A stretch of DNA of 64,000 nt from positions 62,001 to 126,000 of the forward strand of contig JADNYV010000018.1 in the NCBI GenBank assembly GCA_015501055.1. Direction: 5' to 3'. A model generated the notes under the pieces. It had not been told where the DNA came from, made no database searches, and saw only the letters and a program-made list of their open reading frames with translations. Below are positions 44,336 through 57,081 of this stretch, piece by piece. A program made the translations under genes and the position numbers. How positions within the stretch are numbered: the first letter of the stretch is position 1; the number at the start of each line of letters is the position of its first letter. This DNA is from Mucidula mucida (taxonomy: Eukaryota; Basidiomycota; Agaricomycetes; Agaricales; Physalacriaceae).

Positions 44336-46029
44336 GGTTTGTTCTGAACACCGCTTTCCACTCATCACCATCTTTGATCCAAATGTTATTGTAACCCCAT
44401 CAGACAGCCATCTTTGTAAACCACTTTGCTTCCTTCAACTTGTTGATAAGCTCCTGGATCAACGGCAAGGGGTATTGGTTTTTGATTGTCATGTTGTTCA
44501 ATTTCCAATAATCTTGTACGGGCCAAAGACTTCTGTTTCTTTTTGACAAAGAAAAATGGTGATGCCATGAGTGAGATTGATGGTTGTATGTGTCCCGTGC
44601 ATATGTTTTCCTCCAAAAACTTGTCTAACGCCTGCTGCTTGGATGGACTAAGGGGATAGACTTTGCAGTCAACCGGTTTGGAACCAGGTGTGAGTTCTAT
44701 TGCATGATCCCAGGGTCTTCGCTCCGATAGCTTGTCAAAATCTGTCTTGCTGAATACATCGGAGAATTCCTCAATGTAAGGTGCAGCAGCGGATGAAGGC
44801 TGTTGTGATCTCAGCTTTTCTCCACTTTTGCGATAGTTGTCCCAGTCCATCCAAAACAACCGCTCTTCCTCCTCTAGCTTCTCTTCTACATCTTCTCCTT
44901 CATCTTCCGGTGAGTCGTACTCGGGTAAATAGCCGCAGCGGTCTGGACATCGGTCAAAAGTCAACGTGGATTTGGTCCAGTTAATTGTGGGATTGTGATA
45001 TCGCAACCAATCTAGCCCCAAAAAGATGCTTGTTTTGCCAAGATTGGTGACTGCCAACTTGATCTTTTTGGTGTGATCACCAATCTTCATCCGGATCTCC
45101 ACAAAACCTTTGATTGCTCCTCCCTTGTTTAGGGTTCCATCCGCCTTGTAGACAGAGAGTTTGACCGGTAACTCCTTGATCGGGAGTCCGTTCTTCTCAA
45201 CGAATTCTTTGTTGACGCAAGAACCCGTTGCTCTGCTGTCAAGAAGGGCACTTGTTTCCCATTCAAAGCCTGTGTGTACGCTCCTATGGTTACTCAGAGT
45301 TTCATATCCTGCCCCTTTGTTCCCCGGATATACTTCCTCAACTTTTTCAACTCCGTTACGACTTCCACCGCAGCTTCCTTTGTCAACGCTCTGATCGCCA
45401 TCTCTCTCTCTCTGCTCCGGCATCCATGCTCTTAAAATTCCCACTGCTCTCGGCACTGTATCCTCTCTTAGCCTTTGTGCAACCCACTCAGGCGTGTTTG
45501 GTTCGTATCTTTCTTTCGCAGGTTTTGGTGGTAAAATTGTTGATGATATTTTAGATGTTTCAGTACCTGTACTGTAAATAAATTCTGCATCTGACGACCC
45601 TTTCCTTGATGACTGCTCTGGCAGGACTGCGTCTACTGCGGGAGCTTTGCAAAACCCAACTCTTCCGCAAGCTTCTTCTTCTCCTCGTCATTCATTTCGG
45701 TCCATAGACCCCGAATCGTCTGGGGTCAACCCTTCTTTGGACAGGACCTGCTGACATGTCCGTGTTTGCCACAGCTGAAGTAAAGTCCTCTTCGACGTGC
45801 ATTGTCAATGTCCATCGGCCTGCCGGCTCCTCCATAGGTAACACCAGTGGCATCTCATCATGTGATCGGCGTCGGGGGTGGGTTCATAGGATTGGCTCTC
45901 GATGTAGCCACCTGCGAAGCTTGGGGCTGGGACTGTATACCGGGCCTTTTGCTTGTCATCTGCCTTCTCCACAACTGATTGATCTGGATGATCTGTGTCT
46001 TTCAATCCTTGTATTTCTCTGGCAACCCG

Positions 46030-47845
46030 TCTTGGCTGCCATAGATCTGATCAATGATCTTCTTGTTGACATTGGTCTCAAGAAGTTGCACTACATATGT
46101 GTCATCCTTTAAATATTCTGCCTGAGTGAGCAGAACCTCAAACTTCTGGAAAAATCTTAAGCGGTGTCTTGCCCCTGGCGCAACCGCTTGATCTGATCTT
46201 GCGCGTCTCGCGCAAGGTTGGAATCCAAAATTGCTCCTTCAAGTTCTCCTTGAACTCAGTCCAAGAGACTGTCCATTCCTCTTCTTCCTCGTCGAAGTTC
46301 TGATCCGAGTAGTTCTGACCCATGCATCAATGTGATCTCCTCGGATGTAGGAGAGAACAACATCAATCCTTTTGGAGTCAGATGTGAGGTTGTTCTTCTT
46401 GTCATGGATATATGTAAACATGGATCGCCACCAGCTTTTGTACTTGGTCTTGTCCCTGTCATAGTTGTAAGGTTTGTTGACAAGGGATCAGGTGCTTTGT
46501 TGGACATGATGAACCGGGGTAATGGGGTTGGAGAGTGAAAGGGTAAAAGTGGGGATATGGGTGATGCGGATTTGGATGAAACGGGTGAGGTAATAGAGGT
46601 TTGGATGAATAAGGGGGAATTGCCTAGATCTGAAATACAATCCAGGACTTGGTAGGGTGGGAAATGATGGTGTGTATCGTAAGGTAAGTAAAGTAGGTAG
46701 GTATTGTAACTGTCTACGCTATTTTACCGACTACTGACTACGTATCTACAAAGCCCAAGAGCTCGTCACAAGTTCGCAATTGCCCAGCCAACGTCCCTCT
46801 GGTGTGAGGTAAGCCAAAGTTTTCCTGGGAACGGGGGTTGACCCGTAAACAGCGCCCACTGAAGTGCAACTGCCAAAAGTTCGTTCTCGTGAGAGCGGCT
46901 ACTTCCAGCACCCGAGGCAGTTATCTCTAACTGTTAGCCAGCGCTACTGGGACCAATACACATATATGCGGACGTGCGCTGGAATTAGGAATCCGTCAAT
47001 CTGTAAATAGGAATCCGTCAATCTGTAAATAGGAAAGGGGATGGGGAATGTGTAATGATCAAACAGCGAAGTGCTGATCAATGATCAGGGATGTGTGGTA
47101 GGTGATAAAAAGTAGTTTTGATCTTCTGTTAGCAACTAACTATAGCCACGTGGCTAAACCAGGTACCACAGAGAGACTTAAGGAAAGAAAGTGTTCGCAT
47201 TCGTAAGACTAGGCTAGGCCAGGTGTATAAACGAGATCGGAACTAAAGTACAATGATGCTGCACTACTGCTTATATACTAGTAAGTCTGTGTTTGGAACT
47301 TCTTGTCCATACATGTTTTGCTAGGGTTAACTCCTTGACCCAGTGTTGTATGCTACTAGTCCGTGAAACCATTAAATACGAGTGGTAACTGCATGTAAGT
47401 AATAATACTGAAACAACCATGTGTGCTACGAGTGTCGGTGGTGTGTATACAATAGGAAGTCCATGATGTATCGGCATGTATGATGTCATTCATGTGTTGG
47501 TTGTGTGTCCGACATGAGTATGGCTTTGGTAATAAAAAGGAGTAGGATTGGTGACAAAACAGATGATGAAACAGTCCGTTGGTTGATAAGACAAGGCCCC
47601 CGATAAGATATGATAAGATGCGAAAATGTGAAAATATGGCGATTCATAACAGTCTGAACCGGCAAATTCCGGCTGCAGGTTTGAGTCCGGGTCGCATCAT
47701 CCCTTCATTCCCTAATACACAACTCCCCCGGCTGCTTGGTTGTAGAAATGGTACAACTACTAGTGCATGATTTATTGATATTTGATGCTCAGCCCCCACT
47801 CATTAAAATATCCTCTTGGTACAATAGACTCGAACCATCTCCCGG
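46030..47845. repeat. Left arm of a large inverted repeat
   Basis: Read in reverse, it is almost identical to 49485-51310. The arm holds gag and the 5' LTR of G2 plus about 190 bp of host flank with the last codons of an APH gene. Outside the arm the two elements are only about 80% alike. Confidence 0.8.
47128..47651 (-). repeat. 5' LTR of chromovirus G2
   Basis: 524 bp, TGTTATGAATCGCC to GTTGCTAACA on the minus strand. It is nearly identical to the 5' LTR of G3 at 49675-50200. Confidence 0.9.
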
Positions 47846-48606
47846 TTTCTGTTGGTTTTGGTAAAAACAACACCGGAGGAAGCAAGGGTGGCTCAGCATC
47901 AGCGGAGAAGCCCGCAATGGTGAAGGCTTGTGGGTGCGTGGGCAAAGCTTATGCAGGAACTGGCGATGTCAAACCTGTATAGCCCAAGGCAGCGCTTTGA
48001 AGTTAAGTTCTTTGGTGGTCAACATATGGGGAGGTGGCATGTCTTTCAAACACAAACAAGTAACTTGGGGGCAAGATTGGGTCTGGGTTTAACTGATTGG
48101 TTGGCGGGCATGCACGAGCAAGGCAGCAAGGTGGGTGTAGAAGAGTTTGTTAAAATGTTAAGGACGGAGTCCAGTATAAACCAAACAACCACTCAAGTCC
48201 CACAAAGACGGAAGGACAATGGAGACAAGAGGTAAAGATGATAATGGGGTGAGGTAGGAGCAGGTCAGGCTCAATACAGTGCAGGAAACTACCAAACAGT
48301 ATAGAGACGAAGTTGACAAACTGAGGAATCTACCTAGAAAGGCTGTGTGTATATATGGAGAGTCTGTGGCTGTGTAAACAATAGAATGGCTCAAAGTTAA
48401 ACAAGAGGCAGTGTGAATTGTGTTATGAGGTAATGGACAGGTGACAGGCTATGCTAATGGGCTATGCCTGGATCAGGCCTGGGCTAAGGCAGTGTGGACC
48501 GGACCCGGAGCATGTGATATGTGATGATAGAAGAGTGTGGTGTTGACACAATGACGAGGTGGACCAAGGTAGGGGCAATAGAATAGAGGCAATTCATGAC
48601 ATTTAG
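47846..48606. other. Unexplained spacer between the inverted arms
   Basis: It is not homologous to the other units. A plus-strand frame at 47930-48235 (LGARLGLGLTDWLAGMHEQG, VGVEEFVKMLR) looks weakly protein-like but matches nothing I know. It may be an insertion or a fill-in at the rearrangement joint. Confidence 0.35.
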
Positions 48607-49553
48607 GGCCAAATCGCCATTGGTCGACGCGTTGACCAATGAAGAACTCATTGACGCAGCACAAAAAGACTCCTCCACTGCGCTCGGCATTACAAATGAG
48701 CACGCATCCATGTCATGAACCACTGTCTGGAGAATCACTCCAGACGCTGTGGTAAAACAGGCTCCTGCCCACAAAGCATACATCATGACCTATGTTGCCT
48801 CGCATTCCTTCGTCCATGCTCCAAAAGTACGCTGGCTTATTCCGGTACGCCCCGGAGAAGCCATTCTCTTGTCAAAATTCTGGCGTGTTATGGACTATGT
48901 GGATGATGACATGCTTGAGACTGCCTGGCCACGGATGAGCTGGTGGAGACAGTTGTGGACTGTTTGGCGGCTATGTAGAACCCTTTAAGAACTTCATTGG
49001 ATCCCTATTCCCATACCCAACATGCCAGGTCCCTTTGACTCTACAGGTGAAGTGTTACCTTGCAGTGGCTTCTAACTTTACGGAACACGGTGCGGGACCA
49101 TTTGAGTCCTATGCCGCTATGGCAGACTGGTAGAACCACCTCCGCTATGCTGCGCTCGTCCGCCGCCATAGGTGCACTGGACGGCTGGATCCTTAGACTT
49201 ACCCCACATTTGACGCTACCCAGCCACTTATTCTTTGTCACATGGATCTTAATATGTGCAACATCATGATGGACGGAAGGGGAGAGTTGTGGTTAGTTGA
49301 TTGGGGCATGGCTGGCGCATTTCCACCATGGTTCGAGTACACCAACCTGGTGCTGTTTTCCAGGGCTGCCAACCCATTACGCCGCCCGCCGAAATTGTGG
49401 ATGTTTTTTGCGCGCTTCGTGGCTGAAGACTATCGCTGGCACAAAGAACAGTATCTTTGCCGTCTAGAGTCTGCTTTTGGCGGGAGATGGTTCAAGTCTA
49501 TTGTACCAAGAGGATATTTTGATGAGTGGGGGCTGAGCATCAAATATCAATAA
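48607..49553 (+). pseudogene. APH-like kinase, copy D (decayed)
   Basis: Exon 2 starts after an AG at 48605-48606, but the MGxSHS mini-exon is missing. The reading hits TGA after HASMS (about 48716) and TAA after LCRTL (about 48986). The EELLVMIDAA segment has lost codons (EELIDAA). Later frames keep HMDLNMCNIMMDGRGELW, LVDWGMAGAFPPWFEYTNL and LGLSIKYQ-like ends. The last codons (49485-49553) are repeated in reverse at about 47770-47845. Confidence 0.85.
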
Positions 49554-51310
49554 ATCATGCACTAGTAGTTGTACCATTTCTACAACCAAGCAGCCGGGGG
49601 AGTTTGTGTATTAGGGAATAAAGGGATGATGCGACCCGGACTCAAACCTGCAGCCGGAATTTGCCGGTTCAGACTGTTATGAATCGCCATATTTTCACAT
49701 TTTCGCATCTTATCATATCTTATCGGGGGCCTTGTCTTATCAACCAACGGACTGTTTCATCATCTGTTTTGTCACCAATCCTACTCCTTTTTATTACCAA
49801 AGCCATACTCATGTCGGACACACAACCAACACATGAATGACATCATACATGCCGATACATCATGGACTTCCTATTGTATACACACCACCGACACTCGTAG
49901 CACACATGGTTGTTTCAGTATTATTACTTACATGCAGTTACCACTCGTATTTAATGGTTTCACGGACTAGTAGCATACAACACTGGGTCAAGGAGTTAAC
50001 CCTAGCAAAAACATGTATGGACAAGAAGTTCCAAACACAGACTTACTAGTATATAAGCAGTAGTGCAGCATCATTGTACTTTAGTTCCGATCTCGTTTAT
50101 ACACCTGGCCTAGCCTAGTCTTACGAATGCGAACACTTTCTTTCCTTAAGTCTCTCTGTGGTACCTGGTTTAGCCACGTGGCTATAGTTAGTTGCTAACA
50201 GAAGATCAAAACTACTTTTTATCACCTACCACACATCCCTGATCATTGATCAGCACTTCGCTGTTTGATCATTACACATTCCCCATCCCCTTTCCTATTT
50301 ACAGATTGACGGATTCCTATTTACAGATTGACGGATTCCTAATTCCAGCGCACGTCCGCATATATGTGTATTGGTCCCAGTAGCGCTGGCTAACAGTTAG
50401 AGATAACTGCCTCGGGTGCTGGAAGTAGCCGCTCTCACGAGAACGAACTTTTGGCAGTTGCACTTCAGTGGGCGCTGTTTACGGGTCAACCCCCGTTCCC
50501 AGGAAAACTTTGGCTTACCTCACACCAGAGGGACGTTGGCTGGGCAATTGCGAACTTGTGACGAGCTCTTGGGCTTTGTAGATACGTAGTCAGTAGTCGG
50601 TAAAATAGCGTAGACAGTTACAATACCTACCTACTTTACTTACCTTACGATACACACCATCATTTCCCACCCTACCAAGTCCTGGATTGTATTTCAGATC
50701 TAGGCAATTCCCCCTTATTCATCCAAACCTCTATTACCTCACCCGTTTCATCCAAATCCGCATCACCCATATCCCCACTTTTACCCTTTCACTCTCCAAC
50801 CCCATTACCCCGGTTCATCATGTCCAACAAAGCACCTGATCCCTTGTCAACAAACCTTACAACTATGACAGGGACAAGACCAAGTACAAAAGCTGGTGGC
50901 GATCCATGTTTACATATATCCATGACAAGAAGAACAACCTCACATCTGACTCCAAAAGGATTGATGTTGTTCTCTCCTACATCCGAGGAGATCACATTGA
51001 TGCATGGGTCCAGAACTACTCGGATCAGAACTTCGACGAGGAAGAAGAGGAATGGACAGTCTCTTGGACTGAGTTCAAGGAGAACTTGAAGGAGCAATTT
51101 GTGGATTCCAACCTTGCGCGAGACGCGCAAGATCAGATCAAGCGGTTGCGCCAGGGGCAAGACACCGCTTAAGATTTTTTCCAGAAGTTTGAGGTTCTGC
51201 TCACTCAGGCAGAATATTTAAAGGATGACACATATGTAGTGCAACTTCTTGAGACCAATGTCAACAAGAAGATCATTGATCAGATCTATGGCAGCCAAGA
51301 CGGGTTGCCG
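49485..51310. repeat. Right arm of a large inverted repeat
   Basis: This is the mirror of 46030-47845. Identity falls sharply after about 51310, in the gag segment encoding GSQDGLP. Confidence 0.8.
49675..50200 (+). repeat. 5' LTR of chromovirus G3
   Basis: 526 bp, TGTTATGAATCGCC to GTTGCTAACA, with a TATATAAGCAG promoter-like segment near 50050. Confidence 0.9.
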
Positions 51311-54300
51311 GTGAAATACAAGGATTGGAAGGCACAGATTATTCAGATTGATCAGCTGTGGAGAAGGCAAACGGCGAGCAAGAGGTCCGGCATGCAGGCC
51401 CGGCCCCAAGCTCCGCAGGCGGCTACATTGAGAGCCAATCCTACAGACCCACCCCCGACACCAATCACACGACAAGATGCCACCGGCGTTACCTATGGAG
51501 GAGCCGGCAGGCCGATGGACATTGACAACGCACATCGAAGAGGACTTTGCTTCAGCTGTGGCAAACACGGACATGTCAGCAGGTCCTGTCCGAAGAAGGG
51601 TTGACCCCAGATGATTCGGGGTCTATGGACCGAAATGAATGACGAGGAGAAGAAGAAGCTTGCGGAAGAGTTGGGTTTTGCAAAGCTCCCGCAGTAGACG
51701 CAGTCCTGCCGGAGCAGTCATCAAGGGAAGGGTCGTCAGATGCAGAATTTATTTACAGTACAGGTACTGAAACATCTAAAATATCATCGACGACTTCACC
51801 ACCAAAACCTGCGAAAGAAAGATTTGAGCCAAATACGCCCGAGTGGATCGCACAACGGCTAAGAGAGGATGAAGTGCCGAGAGCAGTGGGAATTTTGAGA
51901 GCAGGGATGCCGGATCAGAGAGAGAGAGAAGCAACAGAGGAGAAAGTGATGGCGATCAGAGCGTTGACGAAGGAAGCTGCGGTGGAAGTCGTGACGGAGT
52001 TGAAAAAGTCAAGGAAGTACATCCGGGGAACAAAGGGGCAAGACATGAAACTCCGAGTAACCATAGAGAGCGTGCACACAGGCTCTGAATGGGAAATGAG
52101 TGCCCTTCTCGACAGCGGAGCAACGGGTTCTTGCATCAATAAAGAATTTGTCAAGAAGAACAGACTCCCGATCAAGGAGTTACCGGTCAAGCTTCCTGTC
52201 TATAATGCGGATGGAACCCTAAATGAGGGAGGAGCAATCAAAGGCTTTGTGGAGGTCTGGATGAAGATTGGTGATCACACCAAAAAGATCAAGTTGGCCG
52301 TCACCAATCTTGGCAAAACAAGTATCTTTTTGGGGCTAGATTAGTTACAATATCACAACCCCATGATCAACTGGACGGAATCCATGTTAACCTTTGATCA
52401 ATGCCCAGACCGCTGCGGCTATCTACCCGAGTATGATTTGCCGGAAGATGAAGGAGAAGATGTAGAAGAGAAGTTGAAAGAGGGAGAGCGTTTGTTCTGG
52501 ATGGACTGGGACAGCTATTGCAAAAGCGGTGAAAAGCTGAGATCACAACTGCCTTCATCCGCTGCTGCACCTTACATCGAGGAATTTTCCGATGTATTTA
52601 GCAAGGCGGACTTTGACAAGTTACCGGAGCGAAGACCCTGGGATCATGCAATAGAACTTACGCCTGGTTCCAAACCGGTTGACTGCAAGGTCTATCCCCT
52701 TAGTCCATCCAAGCAAAAGGCGTTAGATGAGTTTCTGGAAGAAAACATATGGACGGGACGCATACGGCCATCAATTTCACCTATGGCATCACCCTTTTTC
52801 TTTGTCAAAACGAAGGACGGAAGTCTTCGGCCAGTACAAGACTATTGGAAGTTGAACAACATAACAATCAAGAACCGATACCCCTTGCCGTTGATCCAGG
52901 AGCTTATCGACAAGTTGAAGGGAGCAAAGGTTTTCACAAAGATGGATGTCCAATGGGGTTACAATAACATCCGGATCAAAGAAGGTGATAAGTGGAAAGC
53001 GGCGTTTAGAACAAACCGAGGTCTGTTCGAGTCCTCAGTCATGTTCTTTGGACTTACAAACTCGCTGGCGACGTTCCAATTGTTCATGAATCACATTCTG
53101 AAGGAGTTGATTGACGAAGGACATGTTATAGTTTACTTAGACAACATACTTATTTTTACGAACACGTTGGAGGAACAGAGGCATATCGTACGACGAGTAC
53201 TAGAGATATTGCAAGTAAATAAGTTGTATTTAAAACCCGAGAAATGTAGTTTTGAGGCACATACTGTAGATTACTTGGGAGTTATTGTTGGAGGAGGAGA
53301 AGTGAAGATGGATCCGGCAAAAGTGGCCGTAGTGAAGGAATGGAAGGAGCCAACGAAGAAGAAGGAAGTACAGTCATTCCTGGGCTTCTGCAACTTCTAC
53401 CGATGTTTCATCCGGGGATTTGCGGGAGTAGCAAAGCCATTGACATCGCTAACCGGGAAGGGTAAGTGGGTTTGGGGCATGAAGCAGCACGAGGCGTTTG
53501 AGGAGTTAAAACGGAGGATGACGGAAGAACCCGTTCTAATTGTACCACGCAACGACGGCAAGTTTCGAGTCGAGGCAGACTTCTTGAACTATGCGAACGG
53601 GGCAGTTCTTTCCCAGTTGGTTGACGGAAAATGGAGACCAGTAGCCTTTCGGTCTTGCGCGCTGAACAAAGTTGAATGCAACTACAAGATCTACGACAAG
53701 GAGATGATGGCTATTATGAACTCGATTGATGACTGGAGACAATCTCTCCTTGGAGCAAAGGAAACGGTGGAGGTGTTTACCGATCATCAAAACCTCTAGT
53801 ACTTCCGGAAGCCACAGAAGTTGAATTGGAGGCAGGCAAGATGGGTTACGGAGTTGGCGAAGTATGACAACAGATGATTCACAAGCCGGGCAAGACAATG
53901 GGGAAAGCTGATGCCTTGTCAAGGATGACAGGCCTTAAGAAGGGGGAAAAAGATAATAAAAACATTGTTTTGCTCAAGCCAGAGTTTTTTATTTCACAAA
54001 TTCAATTTTCTTTACATACAGTAGATACACCGGAGGACGAATTACTTAACAAAATCAAACAAAGAAAAGAAAACAAGGACAGATACGTACAAAAAGCATT
54101 AGAAAACAAAGAAAAAGGATGGGAAGAGAAGGAAAATGGACTTATTATGTGAAAAGATCGTATTTACATACCAAAGGACAAGGAATTGCGAGGAAGAGTT
54201 ATCGGAATGCATCACAACGCACAGCTTGCAGGGCATCCCGGACAATACAAGACCCTCGAGCTGATCACACATACCTATTGGTGGCCAGGAATCAGCCGAG

Positions 54301-55625
54301 ACGTCTGTGAATACGTGAAAGGGTGTCAAAAATGCCAGGTCATAAAGTCACATTGCACGAAGCCGGCTGCACCGCTTCATCCTATTGATGTGCCAAGCGA
54401 GCTATGGGAGATAGTAGGGACGGACATGATTGGAGAGCTGCCGGAATCGGGAGGATACAATGCAATCAGCACGTTTGTGGACCATTTCACAAAGTGATTA
54501 CGCATCATACCGACACACACCACTCTGACGTCAGAAGGCATGGCCCGCATCTACCGCAATCACATTTTCCCCATACATGGGATGCCACGACAGATGATAC
54601 ATGATCGCGGTCCACAATATCACTCGCGTTTCATGAAGGAGTTGTACCGGCTGTTGGGCTTACAGGGAAACTTTACAACGGCGTATCACCCATAGGCAAA
54701 TGGGCAGACGGAGCGGTTGAACCAAGAGATAGAACATTTCTTACGGTTATTTGTCAACTACCATCAGAACAACTGGCATGAATGGCTACCCTCTGCCGAA
54801 TTCGTCTACAACGATCGAGTTCACTCGGCAACCAAAGTCACTCCGTTCTTTGCAGACATGGGCAGACACCCCTACAAAGGCACCGCTCCGAAAATGGCAT
54901 CGAGAAATGAGACTGCACAGGAGTTTGCCAACGGCATGAGGAAAACATGGGACGAAGTGGGATCAGCATTGAAGATGGCAAAAGAGGACATAAAACGGTT
55001 TTATGACAGGAAGCGGACAGAGGCAGTGGAGTACAAGGAAGGCGTCAAAGTATGGCTGGAAGGGACGAATCTCAGCACGGACCGACCAATGAAGAAGCTC
55101 AATAACAAACGATTTGGGCCGTTCAAAGTGATCAAGAAAGTCGGGACGAGCTCTTACAAGCTCCAGATTCCTCACACGTGGAAAAGCATCCATCCCGTGT
55201 TCAATGAGGCCCTGTTGACGCCTTACCACGAGCCCCAATTTCCGACGCAACCCCGAGACACATGTCCACCACCTGTGCTGGAAGGAGCCGAACTGGAATG
55301 GGAGGTTGAGAAAGTGGTTAATTCCCGGAAGTACTGCGGGGGTTTTCAATACAAGGTTCACTGGAAGGGTTATGGCACACACAAGCAGACATGGGAACCG
55401 GCATGCAATCTCAAGAATGCCAATGAAGCTATCCGCGATTTCCACCAGCAGTACCCAAACAAGCCAAAGCCACCCGCGCTTGCTCGCATTGAAGTCCTCA
55501 TGTCGAAATTTCCATCACATTTATTCCGACCCATGCCACCGCCTAATACCGAACCCCTTGACGTCACGCTACCCTCTGCGGCCCTCATGGAGCGACTCTG
55601 GCGCAGAATGGAACTTGCGCCTTAA
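50820..55625 (+). pseudogene. Chromovirus G3 gag-pol, broken by stops and shifts
   Basis: Gag begins MSNKAPDPL and, after a one-base shift near 50850, continues to the CFSCGKHGHVSRSC zinc knuckle (about 51550). Then come protease LLDSGATGSCINKEF (about 52110), RT (52363-53799, with VIVYLDNILIF), RNase H, the integrase zinc finger (HHNAQLAGHPG ... CQKCQV), catalytic core pieces (GTDMIGELPE, NGQTERLNQEIEHF) and a chromodomain EWEVEKVVNSRKY ending at 55625. In-frame stops interrupt at about 51172, 51603, 52344, 53799, 54497 and 54694. The YLDN in place of YLDD removes a catalytic Asp. It is not autonomous. Confidence 0.9.
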
Positions 55626-55636
55626 GGAGGGGGTGA

Positions 55637-56160
55637 TGTTATGAATCGCCATATTTTCACATTTTCACATCTTATCATATCTTATTGGGGGCCTTGTCTT
55701 ATCAACCAACAGACTGTTTCATCATCTGTTTCGTCACCAATCATACTCCTTTTCATTACCAAAGCCGTACTTATGTTGGACACACGCCCAACACATGGAT
55801 GACATCATACATGCTGATACCTCATGGATTTCCTATTGTATACACACCACCGACACTCGTAGCACACTGGTTGTTTCAGTATTATTACTTACATGCAGTT
55901 ACCACTCGTATTTAATGGTTTCACGGACTAGTAGCATACAACACTGGGTCAAGGGAGTTATCCCTAGCGGAAACATGTATGGACAAGGAGTCCCAAACAC
56001 AGACTTACTAGTATATAAGCAGTAGCGTAGTATCATTATACTTTAGTTCCAATCTCGTTTATACACCTGGCCTAGCCTAGCCTTACGAACATGAACACTT
56101 TCTCCTTTAGTTCTTGCTGTGGTACCTGGTTGAGTCTCGTGGCTTAGTCAGTTGCTAACA
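55637..56160 (+). repeat. 3' LTR of chromovirus G3
   Basis: 524 bp. It is noticeably more different from its own 5' LTR than that LTR is from the 5' LTR of G2. Confidence 0.9.
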
Positions 56161-57081
56161 CAGATGACTCAGTGGCGTCAAACAGCAATGCCATGCCCAA
56201 ACATGTCCCAAGTGACCTCACAAGATGAGATTCTAGAGACTGTTAGCCCTAACTGTATAGGCTATCTGTATACTGAATATTATATGTATATCTCACCTTG
56301 GCGCCAGGCCGTATACATATATAGTTTAACTGTATATATAGAGTTATATATATTATTTAGTTGGAGCCTTAGAACGAACGAGGGCTAGGATATACGCAGA
56401 AATGGGGTGTGATGGTCTTAAAAAGCCGAAGTGGCTGCAAAAGGGCATAGAAATCTGATGTTTGCTCAAATGTGGCCGGCATCAGGAAAGATGACAAGGG
56501 TTTGGCATCCTGAGAACAAATAATCAGGACCAGTAAGAAGCCTACATACAATGAAAAGGAGAGTGTTGCAGCCTAATCAACAGTGGCGTTTATCGATCCC
56601 ATCGTGCTCTTCCAGTACGAAATAAGATGTAACTGAACATACTAAATAAGATGTGACTGAACGTACTAAAGACGGGAAGCAACTGCGGTTGGTAGGCGGC
56701 CTAGTTAGATGAGGGTTTGGTCCTGAGCCTGCAATTATACGGGGATGTACTCGAGTTCCAGCCTAAACAAGAGTAGTGTTTATCGATCCCATCGTAGCGT
56801 CAAACATTCCAAGATTGAAGAAGATGCGCCTGAGAGGGTGTGTTGGCGATAAGCATCCTGTCAACACAAGTTAAGGTTCACACGCGGCCTAGGAGGTACT
56901 AGTACGAAATAGTGTGCGCAAGGAATCGGAAACCAGGGATTGCGGTACCACTGGGTGTACGTGTAGAGTCAACAACTAGTCGTTTTTCGAATGTAAGAAA
57001 ATACATACAGTTCACGAGTAACACGCTTTACTAATGGGTCTGAACCGAAGGCAGTACATATGACTGCTGGTTCATAGGTCA
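56161..57081. other. Gene-poor spacer, partly duplicated
   Basis: From about 56380 it resembles the spacer at 37336 onward. A short motif around tttatcgatcccatcgt occurs twice (56588 and 56773). No gene seen. Confidence 0.45.

Larger units (their letters stand above)
40654..47651 (-). mobile_element. Ty3/gypsy chromovirus G2, decayed
   Basis: The element is on the minus strand, with 5' LTR 47128-47651 and 3' LTR 40654-41184. Remnants run in order: gag (about 46030-46540), protease (LLDSRATGSCVNKEF, 45200), reverse transcriptase (VIVYLDNILIF), RNase H (EVFTDHQNLQYF), integrase (IISTFVDHFTKR, SQANGQTERLNQEIEHF) and a C-terminal chromodomain (EWEVEKVVNSRKH, YKVHWKGYGTHKQTWE). Many stops and shifts make it non-autonomous. 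Its two outer flanks do not match: CAACA at the 3' end, CAGAC at the 5' end read on its own strand. It therefore is not a simple single insertion (see findings). Confidence 0.9.
49675..56160 (+). mobile_element. Ty3/gypsy chromovirus G3, near full length, decayed
   Basis: LTRs at 49675-50200 and 55637-56160 bound the element. The flanks CAGAC (49670-49674) and CAGAT (56161-56165) differ at one base and are probably the target duplication. The interior order is gag, protease, RT, RNase H, integrase, chromodomain, the chromovirus layout. A purine tract (aaggagggggtga) precedes the 3' LTR. It lies directly behind the stop of APH copy D. Confidence 0.92.

Noticed and set aside
47680..47715. tRNA-like B-box (ggtttgagtcc) near the G2 LTR flank
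   Set aside because: The surrounding bases do not fold into T, anticodon and acceptor stems; the flank is ordinary sequence duplicated at 49630-49665.
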